DNA of 6,657 bases from Gemmatimonadota bacterium (GCA_003131365.1 PKVB01000029.1:1-6657), one strand, 5' to 3'; shown: positions 1 through 5,701, counted from the first letter of the stretch. Numbers and translations: made by a program. Notes: a model not told the origin generated them from the letters alone.

Positions 1-476
1 ATTGGAACGACCAGAGACGGGGGCTCGAGGAATGCGCCCGTGTCGCACGAGACCGCGTCATCATTCTCACCTGGGATCCCGACGCGGAGGGCTTCTGGTT
101 GGTTCGGGACTACTTCCCTGAGATTCTTGCCATCGATCGGCGGATTTTCCCCTCAATTGAGTTGTTGAGCACCGTGTTTGGTTCAATCGATGTGCAACCC
201 TTGCTAATCCCAGGCGACTGCGTCGACGGATTCCTGGGCGCGTACTGGCTACGCCCGGAAGCCTACCTTGACGAAGAGGTTCGTGCAGGCATTTCCACGT
301 TCAGTCGCTTGGCGAGCATCGACCGGCAGCTTGAACGCCTGAAGCGCGATCTAGCGTCGGGTAACTGGGAACGGCGCAATGCCGAATTGCGCCACCGCAC
401 AGAGCTCGATGTAGGTTACCGTTTGGTCGTGGCCCAGCGCCGCTGTGCCGAGCTACCCAACGAACGTTGCAGCTGA
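1..476 (+). CDS. Class I SAM-dependent methyltransferase, C-terminal part (5' end outside window)
   Basis: The frame is open from base 3 with no start needed, so the gene enters from the left; the TTG at 99 is internal. The first visible residues, WNDQRRGLEECARVARDR, followed by VIILTWDPD, match the late Rossmann strand and helix of Methyltransf_11/UbiE-like enzymes, where a conserved Arg-Val-x-Arg helix precedes the hydrophobic strand. The stretch around DCVDGFLGAYWLRPEAYLD and the later DVGYRLVVA, with intervening STFSRL and DLASGNW, resembles a known group of short bacterial class I methyltransferases; this is recalled family knowledge, not a search. The SAM-binding glycine motif would lie upstream, so activity cannot be judged and the substrate is unknown. 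The stop at 474-476 lies inside the attC left arm, so about the last seven residues (PNERCS and neighbours) are encoded by recombination-site DNA. It is cargo of a cassette. Confidence 0.75.
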   Translation, partial: WNDQRRGLEECARVARDRVIILTWDPDAEGFWLVRDYFPEILAIDRRIFPSIELLSTVFGSIDVQPLLIPGDCVDGFLGAYWLRPEAYLDEEVRAGISTFSRLASIDRQLERLKRDLASGNWERRNAELRHRTELDVGYRLVVAQRRCAELPNERCS

Positions 477-540
477 CAAGCACTTTTCGGATGCGGCTTT
501 GCCGCAATGGTGGTAGTGTGCTTGCAACTGAACTAAGGCG
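1..540 (+). mobile_element. Integron gene cassette 1, 3' part (methyltransferase cassette)
   Basis: This is the right-hand part of a cassette ending at the predicted integrase cut G/TTAGGC between 540 and 541. It holds one ORF on the + strand followed at once by an attC-like site in the same orientation, the usual cassette layout. Its left boundary is outside the window. Confidence 0.6.
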
Positions 541-546
541 TTAGGC
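455..546 (+). other. attC-like recombination site 1
   Basis: R'' is ACCCAAC (455-461), matching RYYYAAC; R' is GTTAGGC (540-546), matching GTTRRRY. The left arm at 466-481 pairs with the right arm at 520-533 as GTT, extra G469, a six-base block (470-475, one wobble), extra A476, then CAAGC. One extra base, six paired positions and an extra A is the spacing of extrahelical bases in classical attC sites. The centre carries a perfect hairpin, TGCGGC (492-497) with GCCGCA (501-506) around a TTT loop. Total length of 92 bp is within the attC range. The site overlaps the end of the methyltransferase frame. Confidence 0.8.
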
Positions 547-1040
547 CGCGACGATACTTCATGGACGAGACAGCTCGCTCTCACGCACTCCGCGTTGCCC
601 GCTGGCAGGTCTTCGTCGGTTGGGCAGTGCTCCTCGCGACGCTCATCGCCCGCCTGACCACAGTGGCGCTACAGTTTGCCCGTTCCTCGCATGATCTCGA
701 GCTTCTGGTTGAGTCGCTCGCCAAGAGCGTCCTACTGGTCGTGCTGCTGGTGTTCTATCCGAGGCATCGCTGGCCCTCGTACTTTCTCCTCGCTTTGTGG
801 CCCGTCAATTTCGCGCTGACGTTGTGGCTCGCGCATCCCCCACTTGAGATCCTTCTTCTTGGGGTGGGGGTTGGGGTCGCGTGGCTAGTCGGCGCCCACG
901 GCATGCGTACGATCCACCGTTTGCGGACGCGCGACGGCGAGGCCGCGGCCTAACGTGGCGCTGAAGCTGACGAGGTCACACTATTGAGCGTGGGCGCTGC
1001 GCGCCCACATTATGAGGAGCCATCGCAGCTTAGCTGGGCG
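541..1040 (+). mobile_element. Integron gene cassette 2 (membrane-protein cassette)
   Basis: This is the segment between the cut points of attC sites 1 and 2, which would be a 500-bp circle. It has the standard economy of a cassette: 20 bases from the left boundary to the ATG, one ORF, and a stop codon (951-953) embedded in the R'' box of its own attC. It has no evident promoter, so expression would depend on a promoter to the left. The right boundary is less certain because the R' box of site 2 is degenerate. Confidence 0.6.
561..953 (+). CDS. Small four-helix integral membrane protein, unknown function
   Basis: The product is 130 aa and I do not recognise the family. Four hydrophobic segments are visible at about residues 18-38, 48-66, 72-91 and 95-112, linked by short loops. 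The N-terminal tail (with RVAR at 11-14) and the C-terminal tail (RTIHRLRTR, 116-124) are both positively charged, which fits both ends in the cytoplasm. The fourth helix is Gly/Val rich (GVGVGV at 101-106). The ATG lies 14 bases after the R' box of attC site 1 with no good Shine-Dalgarno, as is common in cassette genes. The TAA stop is part of the GCCTAAC R'' box of attC site 2. Small polytopic proteins of unknown role are frequent integron cargo, so the coding call is good although the function is open. Confidence 0.75.
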   Translation: MDETARSHALRVARWQVFVGWAVLLATLIARLTTVALQFARSSHDLELLVESLAKSVLLVVLLVFYPRHRWPSYFLLALWPVNFALTLWLAHPPLEILLLGVGVGVAWLVGAHGMRTIHRLRTRDGEAAA

Positions 1041-1046
1041 TGATAC
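948..1046 (+). other. attC-like recombination site 2 with degenerate R' box
   Basis: R'' is GCCTAAC (948-954), a perfect box. The left arm at 960-972 reads GCT, extra G963, AAGCTG, extra A970, CG, and pairs with the right arm CGCAGCTTAGC (1024-1034). The extra-base, six-pair, extra-A pattern is the same as in sites 1 and 3. A perfect 8-bp hairpin with a TGC loop (990-997 with 1001-1008) sits in the centre. The expected R' box position reads GTGATAC (1040-1046) rather than GTTRRRY: the first GT is kept but the central T is lost. The site may be a decayed or hybrid cassette end, so exact right-hand coordinates are uncertain. Confidence 0.65.
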
Positions 1047-1183
1047 GGCTTGCGCATCGCGCGGAGAAACGGCAAAAGCTGGACGCAGCGTGTTCATGTC
1101 CAGCGCCTCGAGGGGGTGGTCGGGGAGAGACGTTATTCCGAGGCCAGCGACACCGCCAGGATGCCGCCACGCGTTGCTCCTTC

Positions 1184-1220
1184 CCGTGAACCACGAAAAA
1201 GAAGGGAAGTGGTTTCACGG
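1184..1220. repeat. Bulged inverted repeat in the gap before the sigma-factor operon
   Basis: CCGTGAACCAC (1184-1194) pairs with GTGGTTTCACGG (1209-1220) as 11 base pairs with one bulged T, around a 14-base purine-rich loop. No T-run follows, so it is not a standard intrinsic terminator. It could be an operator, an RNA hairpin or a remnant. The surrounding stretch 1047-1317 shows no convincing gene: ORFs on both strands there lack ribosome sites and protein-like composition. I also found no clear ECF-type promoter. Confidence 0.35.
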
Positions 1221-1317
1221 CGTTCTCATTCGGACACCCAGAGAGTCTGACTAAACCTTTTGCGGCGGCCATTCGACTAATCCAAGGATGGTCAATGTGC
1301 CCATGCCCTAGCCCTGA

Positions 1318-1812
1318 ATGCAGAGTGATGCGTCGCGCGAACGATTCGAAGCCCTGTATAGAGACCAGGCCGGCCGCCTGTTGCTCATGCTCATGCGACT
1401 CACCGGGTCGCGGGAGGACGGCGAGGATCTCACGCAGGAGACCTTCATTCGCGGATGGCGCGCGTGGAGCAGCTTTCGGTCATCCAGTCAGCCGTCGACC
1501 TGGATCCACACCATCGCGATGCGCGCCTTTGCCGACTGGTGTCGCGCGCCGGCCCGGCGCACGCTGGACGATGCGCAGGAGGCCGATGCCGCTTTTGGCG
1601 AAACGATTGCGGCAATTCTTCCCGGTACGGATCGCGATCTCGAGGAGGCAATCGGACGGCTTCCGTCACAGATGCGCCACGCCGTCGTCCTGCATTACCT
1701 CGAAGGGATGCCAGTCGACTGCGTGGCGAAACAACTCGGCAAATCGAGCGGCACCATCAAGGCCCAACTATTCACAGCGCGATCCCGATTGCGCGAGGCA
1801 CTGAAACCATGA
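1318..1812 (+). CDS. ECF-type RNA polymerase sigma factor (sigma-70 family)
   Basis: The 164-aa product has the two-domain size of ECF (group 4) sigma factors. Region 2 spans about residues 7-76: FEALYRDQAGRLLLMLMRLT, then a DGEDLTQETFIRGWRAW core-binding segment and STWIHTIAMRAFADWCR for -10 recognition. An acidic, Ala-rich linker covers about 82-106. Region 4 spans about 107-162, with LPSQMRHAVVLHYLEGMP followed by the helix-turn-helix VAKQLGKSSGTIKAQLFTARSRLREAL, which reads the -35 element. The start is fixed because a TGA stop (1315-1317) immediately precedes this ATG in frame; the Shine-Dalgarno is poor. The stop overlaps the next ATG as ATGA, so it is translationally coupled to the anti-sigma candidate. 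ECF genes are often autoregulated, but I could not pick out the promoter. The ECF subgroup is not assigned. Confidence 0.93.
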   Translation: MQSDASRERFEALYRDQAGRLLLMLMRLTGSREDGEDLTQETFIRGWRAWSSFRSSSQPSTWIHTIAMRAFADWCRAPARRTLDDAQEADAAFGETIAAILPGTDRDLEEAIGRLPSQMRHAVVLHYLEGMPVDCVAKQLGKSSGTIKAQLFTARSRLREALKP

Positions 1813-2294
1813 CGAATGATTCGGACGATCCGATTCTCGAGCGCCTCAACCGCCTACGGGCAATGGGAGCCGATGCGCAGGCACCGGAGCGCCTTTGGAA
1901 CGCGGTGCGGGCAGACATCGACCGCATCCCGCCATCGGCGCGAGGGGGCCGGCGCCACGGCGTGGCAATCGCCGCCGGAATCCTTCTGCTCGCCGGCGGG
2001 TTCGCCGCCGGCCGTCTCTCGGCGAAAGCGGGCAGTTCAGACTCGCGGGCGCGCCTCGAACAACCTGCCACGCTTGCCCTGCAACAGAGCAGCACGCAGT
2101 TCGTCCAGGCGCTCGACGCATTGTCGGCCGTGGATTCGGTCGAGCCCCGGGTGCACGACGAGCATCGCGAGGTGGCGCTGGTCGCGCTCGGTGCCGTGAT
2201 TGCCGTCGGCTCGGCAGAATACCCGCTCGAAATGGAGCAGCTGTTTGCCGCGAGGCGTCATTCTCTGGAGCGCGCCCACGGAGGGTTGCGGTGA
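1809..2294 (+). CDS. Probable membrane anti-sigma factor (single TM, no zinc motif)
   Basis: The product is 161 aa. The start is the ATG in the ATGA overlap with the sigma-factor stop; longer readings of this frame that begin inside the sigma gene are spurious. Residues 1-49 form a charged cytoplasmic domain (ERLNRLRAMG, ERLWNAVRADIDRIP) suited to sigma binding. Residues 51-70 are one transmembrane helix with Gly/Ala packing positions, preceded by the basic stretch RGGRRH. Residues 71-161 would be periplasmic, mostly helical, with an LQQSSTQFVQALDAL segment. There is no cysteine, so the zinc-binding anti-sigma motif HxxxCxxC is absent. The role is inferred from position, coupling and topology (cytoplasmic head, one TM, periplasmic tail); no family signature was recognised. 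Its TGA overlaps the next GTG. Confidence 0.75.
   Translation: MTNDSDDPILERLNRLRAMGADAQAPERLWNAVRADIDRIPPSARGGRRHGVAIAAGILLLAGGFAAGRLSAKAGSSDSRARLEQPATLALQQSSTQFVQALDALSAVDSVEPRVHDEHREVALVALGAVIAVGSAEYPLEMEQLFAARRHSLERAHGGLR
2280..2285 (+). promoter_or_regulatory. Strong Shine-Dalgarno that sets the GTG start at 2291
   Basis: GGAGGG lies five bases before GTG 2291, inside the last codons of the anti-sigma gene. It supports the GTG start over the much longer upstream reading of that frame (open since 1895). Confidence 0.7.
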
Positions 2295-3022
2295 CCGGGT
2301 TCGGAGTACGACAGCGCCCGCGCATCGGCGCGCTGATGGTCCTGATGGCGGGATTCAGCGCGACTGCCGCCGCGCAGACGTCCTGTCCCGACGGACACGC
2401 CGCCTACGGAGACATAGGAGTCGGATTGTATCAATGCATTCGGGCGAACTGCCTCTTCGCTGGTCGCAACAGCGAGGACTCCGTGCACGTCTTCAACGTT
2501 GAGCCCACGCTCTGGTATCTCACCGGATCTGCCCGGAGTGTGCTGCGCGACGGCGACGCCTTGGCGGCGATCGACGGTCATCCCATCACGACGCGCGCCG
2601 GGGGGGCTCGCCTCGCGACCGTGCGGCCAGGCGAACGAGTGTCGCTGATCGTGCGGCGCGAGGGGACGCAGCGCACCGTCGCGATCGTGGCGATCGCGTC
2701 GTGCACGCGGCCGACCATCCAGATCACCAGCTCCGATGGCGGCCCTCCGGCCGACGTCACCCGCAAGGCGTTGTCGGGCCTCGCTGTGCCGCGCGCCGGT
2801 ACTGTCGATGCCGACGATCTGGCAGCCGTGGCGCGCGTGATCGGAATCGTTTCGTCATCGATCGTCATCGATAGCGTCGTCGTGGGTTCAACAGCGGCGG
2901 TGCTGGGTCTTCAACGGGGCGACGTCGTGCTGTCGATCGCGCGCGGCCCCGATGGACCGATGACGATCTTGATTCGACGCGACGGCCGCCTGCTGCATCT
3001 CACCGCGAAGCCCTTCATCTGA
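2291..3022 (+). CDS. Exported protein with PDZ-like segments, third gene of the sigma operon
   Basis: The product is 243 aa from GTG 2291, chosen for its strong Shine-Dalgarno and GTGA overlap with the anti-sigma stop. Residues 1-29 form a Sec signal peptide: basic RQRPR, hydrophobic IGALMVLMAGFSATA, and an AAAQ cleavage region. The mature part has four cysteines (32, 49, 54, 138) that could form disulfides. About residues 75-135 contain a PDZ-like core (VLRDGDALAAIDGHPI followed by VRPGERVSLIVRREG), and a second appears at about 195-240 (AAVLGLQRGDVVLSI, then MTILIRRDGRLLHLTAK). There is no protease domain. In RseP and HtrA systems PDZ domains sense exposed C-termini near anti-sigma factors; a sensing or scaffolding role here is inference from gene order. 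The PDZ call rests on motif reading only. Confidence 0.75.
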   Translation: MTGFGVRQRPRIGALMVLMAGFSATAAAQTSCPDGHAAYGDIGVGLYQCIRANCLFAGRNSEDSVHVFNVEPTLWYLTGSARSVLRDGDALAAIDGHPITTRAGGARLATVRPGERVSLIVRREGTQRTVAIVAIASCTRPTIQITSSDGGPPADVTRKALSGLAVPRAGTVDADDLAAVARVIGIVSSSIVIDSVVVGSTAAVLGLQRGDVVLSIARGPDGPMTILIRRDGRLLHLTAKPFI

Positions 3023-3047
3023 CTCCAACACTCCACGAGGTGTGCAC

Positions 3048-4244
3048 ATGCGCATCATGGCTCTGGCTACTACCGTGGTCATCACATCATTGGCGCCGAA
3101 GACGACGCCATCGAAGTTCGTTGTCCCACTACTCACCATAGTCGATACGCGGACTGATACGCTGTGGGGGCTATCGAACGTCTTCTTCGAGCGCGCGACG
3201 GCGAGTGTGCCGTTTCGCGTCGATGGCAGCACCGACAGGCAAATCGCGACGATCGTCGAAGGGCCCGAGCTCCAGCCGGTTCGCGCCGTACGCTGGAAGA
3301 CCGACACGGGCGGATGGGCCTACGCGGTGGACACCGACGGCGACTCCAGCTTCGCCGACGAGACACCGCTCGCCTTCACGCCGGTCGAGCATGCGAGAGA
3401 TACCGTCTACCTCGCCGAGTTTTCCGCGCGCGTGCAAACACGGGACGGGGCGGGTCGCATCGTTCCTTTGCAATTCGTCGTCGCGGGGAACTACACCTAC
3501 GTGCGACCGCGAGAGACCCGGCTCGGCGTCTGGGACGTTGGGGGCACACAGATGACGGTGCGCCTGCGGCCGCGAAGTCGGAACGACGTGCTCGGACGCA
3601 CCCTTGACGACTGGGAAGTGGCGATCGATCTGAACGCGGACGGACGGCTCATGACCCGCCGCGACACCGGAGCGACCGTGGGCGCGCAGCCGTCCGAGGA
3701 GGTCGGCGACCGCCCCTTCTTCGCCCGCGACCAGGCGTGGCGGATCGCCACCAGAACAGCGACCGCCATGACAATCGTGAGCGCCGATCCTCGCATGCGC
3801 GCCGTAAGCGAAGGATTTCTCTCGCCGGCTTTACCGGCGCGAACGCTTCATCCGTCGCGCGCGGTGCCTGATCTCACCCGCTCGACCGGCGATTCCTTGA
3901 CGGTCATCGAGTTCTGGGCGACCGACTGTCCGTACAGCGAGCAGAGTCGACCGGCGCTCAATGCGTTGCGCACCGAGCTCACGAGGGCGCCGGTGAGGTG
4001 GTTTTCCATCGCCCGCGACCGGAACGACGCGGCGGTGGACAGCGCGCTCACCTCGCGGCCGCGGTTGCTCGTTTCTGCGAGCGTCACGTGGGCGGACTGG
4101 CTGCTCTTCAATCCGCGAACGATTACGCCGACGTACTTGGTGTTCGATTCACACGGGCGCGTGCTCCTCGCGGAAGCAGGCGCGAGTCGAATCCCGTTGG
4201 TTCGCGGCGCGCTGATTGCCGCGCTTCGCGCCAGCACGAAATAG
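3048..4244 (+). CDS. Exported thioredoxin-fold (TlpA/AhpC-TSA-like) protein with single-cysteine CPYS site
   Basis: The product is 398 aa. ATG 3048 is preferred over GTG 3042 because GAGG (3037-3040) is seven bases upstream of the ATG but only one from the GTG. A short hydrophobic N-terminus (residues 4-16) suggests a signal peptide or anchor. Residues 25-260 are an unassigned, probably beta-rich region with two Asp-rich loops resembling calcium loops: D95, D97, D99 in VDTDGDSSF, and D194, N196, D198 in IDLNADGRL. The C-terminal domain (about 272-395) has the thioredoxin pattern: LTVIEFWATDCPYSEQSRPAL with the active site C294-P-Y-S297, then TPTYLVFDSHGRVLL with the cis-Pro P361. The resolving cysteine is Ser, so the fold favours a monothiol, isomerase-like or peroxiredoxin-like role over dithiol reduction. 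It follows the PDZ gene by 25 bases, suggesting one operon. No clear terminator follows. Confidence 0.78.
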   Translation: MRIMALATTVVITSLAPKTTPSKFVVPLLTIVDTRTDTLWGLSNVFFERATASVPFRVDGSTDRQIATIVEGPELQPVRAVRWKTDTGGWAYAVDTDGDSSFADETPLAFTPVEHARDTVYLAEFSARVQTRDGAGRIVPLQFVVAGNYTYVRPRETRLGVWDVGGTQMTVRLRPRSRNDVLGRTLDDWEVAIDLNADGRLMTRRDTGATVGAQPSEEVGDRPFFARDQAWRIATRTATAMTIVSADPRMRAVSEGFLSPALPARTLHPSRAVPDLTRSTGDSLTVIEFWATDCPYSEQSRPALNALRTELTRAPVRWFSIARDRNDAAVDSALTSRPRLLVSASVTWADWLLFNPRTITPTYLVFDSHGRVLLAEAGASRIPLVRGALIAALRASTK

Positions 4245-4245
4245 C

Positions 4246-4380
4246 GTGCTATCGACCGCCAGCAAGGCGAAGGTGGCCAACCAGATTGATGGCCGTTATG
4301 AAATCAGAATGCAGTCAGGCGACACGATTGCCGTTCGCGCGACCGGTTGCGAGTTAGAGGTGATGCGCGTTGCGGTCTAA
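4246..4380 (+). CDS. Short ORF ending in the R'' box of attC site 3 (possible cassette-gene remnant)
   Basis: This frame is open from 4216 to the TAA at 4378-4380. Possible starts are GTG 4246 (44 aa) and GTG 4273 (35 aa), the latter after an AAGGCGAAG purine stretch. The product, with RYEIRMQSGDTIAVRATG and then CELEVMRVAV, has a plausible beta-strand rhythm, and its stop is embedded in the R'' box GTCTAAC just as in cassette 2. That placement is the main reason for listing it. It may be the 3' end of a cassette gene whose front was lost when the segment was joined to the sigma operon, or a small intact cassette gene. No family is recognised. Confidence 0.35.
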   Translation: MLSTASKAKVANQIDGRYEIRMQSGDTIAVRATGCELEVMRVAV

Positions 4381-4468
4381 CGAACGTTGCAGCAGACGGG
4401 CGCGCCCAAGTCATTGGGTTGTGTATGTTCAGAGCAGAATCGCCCGCAGCTGAACTAGGGCGTTAGCA
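4375..4468 (+). other. attC-like recombination site 3
   Basis: R'' is GTCTAAC (4375-4381), matching RYYYAAC. R' is GTTAGCA (4462-4468), which keeps GTTAG but departs from RRRY at the end. The left arm 4386-4402 reads GTT, extra G4389, a six-base block, extra A4396, CGGGCG; it pairs with the right arm 4441-4455 (CGCCCGCAGCTGAAC) with one mismatch. The outer arm CGAACGTTGCAGC is identical to site 1, and the right arms share CTGAACTA and GGCGTTAG, while the centres differ. An inner hairpin CCCAA (4405-4409) with TTGGG (4414-4418) is present. Shared ends with divergent centres are expected of one attC family in a chromosomal integron. Confidence 0.75.
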
Positions 4469-4541
4469 ACTGTCTCGAGAGTCAAGCGGTGGTGAGTGTC
4501 ATATCCGTTTTTCACAGCTCGTTGCTTTTCCCATTGCGTTG

Positions 4542-4548
4542 AGGAGGT
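4542..4548 (+). promoter_or_regulatory. Consensus Shine-Dalgarno for the GH5 gene
   Basis: AGGAGGT lies six bases before ATG 4555 and fixes this start over the out-of-frame ATG at 4564-4566 region and the overlapping frame beginning upstream. The 4469-4541 stretch between attC site 3 and this site should hold the promoter, but I see no clear -35/-10 pair. Confidence 0.7.
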
Positions 4549-4554
4549 GGCTCG

Positions 4555-5619
4555 ATGCGAAGCATGACGGCGATGGCGATCGTGTCCGGGTTGTTCGCGT
4601 GCGGCGGATCGACCGCGCGCGGACCAAACATATCAGCGCCGCTACCACAGTCCGCTACCTTCGCGCCCGGTCCCGCCGCCCGGCCCACCACCGGCGTTGC
4701 GCTCCCGCTCGGCAAATGCGTCAACCTCGCCAACATGCTCGAGGCGCCGAGCGAGGGTGCGTGGGGTCGCGCGTTCCAGGATGCGGACGCGACCCGTATC
4801 AAGCAGGCAGGCTTCGCAACGGTCCGCCTCCCGGTGCGCTTTTCCACCCATGCGCTCGCCGCGCCGCCCTATACGATCGAACCTGCTTTCATGGCGCGTG
4901 TCCACCACGTGCTCGACACCAATCTGGCGGCGGGCCTCAACGTCATCCTCGACATGCACCACTATGAGGAGCTGTTCACGGATCCGAGCGGCAATACGAC
5001 TCGTTTCGCCGAGCTGTGGCGCCAAGTTGCCGAAGATTTCCGCGGCGCGCCGTCCAGTGTGTGGTTCGAGTTGATCAACGAGCCCAACGGACAGCTCAAG
5101 GACAGCAATTTGATGGCTGTATTGACCCCCGCATTGGCGGCGGTGCGCGCGAGCAACCCGACGCGGCCGGTTGTAATCGGCGGACAGAACTGGTCGGGGA
5201 TCGAATCGCTGGCGACCGTAGCATTCCCGAACGATCCGAACATCGTAGCGACCTTTCACTACTACGACCCGTTCGAGTTCACGCATCAGGGCGCGCCGTG
5301 GGTAAATCCGGTGATGCCAACGGGGCGCAAGTTCGGGACAGCTGCTGACAACGCGCAACTCATCGCCGCGCTTCAGCAAGTGACGAATTTCATCAACCGC
5401 ACGGGTAGAGTTCCGTTCCTGGGCGAATATGGCGCGTACGACCCGATCCCGGAGGATCAGCGCGTCTCGTACTACCACACGATCACCTCAGCCTTCGCTT
5501 CGATCGGCATCCAGAGCTGCGCCTGGGGATATACGAACACTTTCAACTTGTGGCGCGACGCCACGGGCTGGGATCAGCAACTGTTGACGGCGATCACCAC
5601 GACGACAACTGTGCAATGA
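4555..5619 (+). CDS. Glycoside hydrolase family 5 lipoprotein (cellulase/endoglucanase-like)
   Basis: The product is 354 aa. The N-terminus has a short hydrophobic stretch ending in a lipobox-like GLFAC, with C16 as the likely lipidated residue, then a Pro/Ala-rich linker to about 45. The GH5 TIM-barrel follows: GKCVNLANMLEAP near the first strand, VRLPVRF with conserved R91, LDMHHYEEL with H135-H136, and WFELINEPNG with the acid/base E176 after N175. Then come FHYYDPFEFTHQG with H235 and the Tyr pair, FLGEYGAY with nucleophile E291, and CAWGY with W324 lining the -1 site. All expected GH5 catalytic residues are therefore present, and the domain looks complete. Known GH5 enzymes hydrolyse beta-1,4-glucans or mannans by a retaining mechanism; cellulase is the best guess and the subfamily is unassigned. 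It would act at the cell surface or periplasm. A Thr-rich tail (TTTTTVQ) ends the protein. Confidence 0.9.
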   Translation: MRSMTAMAIVSGLFACGGSTARGPNISAPLPQSATFAPGPAARPTTGVALPLGKCVNLANMLEAPSEGAWGRAFQDADATRIKQAGFATVRLPVRFSTHALAAPPYTIEPAFMARVHHVLDTNLAAGLNVILDMHHYEELFTDPSGNTTRFAELWRQVAEDFRGAPSSVWFELINEPNGQLKDSNLMAVLTPALAAVRASNPTRPVVIGGQNWSGIESLATVAFPNDPNIVATFHYYDPFEFTHQGAPWVNPVMPTGRKFGTAADNAQLIAALQQVTNFINRTGRVPFLGEYGAYDPIPEDQRVSYYHTITSAFASIGIQSCAWGYTNTFNLWRDATGWDQQLLTAITTTTTVQ

Positions 5620-5701
5620 GAGTTCACAGAAGGGCGGCTACGTCATCGAACACGATGCGGAGGTCGCGAAGGAGCGGGGATAGCGATTTCTCTATCCAGC
5701 A

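Noticed and set aside
1012..1272. ORFs on both strands between attC site 2 and the sigma gene
   Set aside because: They overlap each other, have no ribosome site, are Arg/Ser rich and run through the attC arm and the 1184-1220 hairpin.
1455..2294. 279-aa reading that contains the anti-sigma frame
   Set aside because: The part before 1809 lies inside the sigma-factor gene and has a shadow-like Arg-rich composition; the ATGA overlap at 1809 is the natural start.
1895..3022. 375-aa reading that contains the PDZ-protein frame
   Set aside because: The first 132 residues overlap the anti-sigma gene and lack protein character; GTG 2291 has a strong Shine-Dalgarno and is followed by a signal peptide.
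4275..4294. Short inverted repeat GGCCA/TGGCC after the thioredoxin-like gene
   Set aside because: Five base pairs with a 10-base loop and no T-run; too weak for a terminator.
4642..5478. 278-aa minus-strand ORF opposite the GH5 gene
   Set aside because: It mirrors a clear GH5 coding frame in high-GC DNA and has no recognisable motif.
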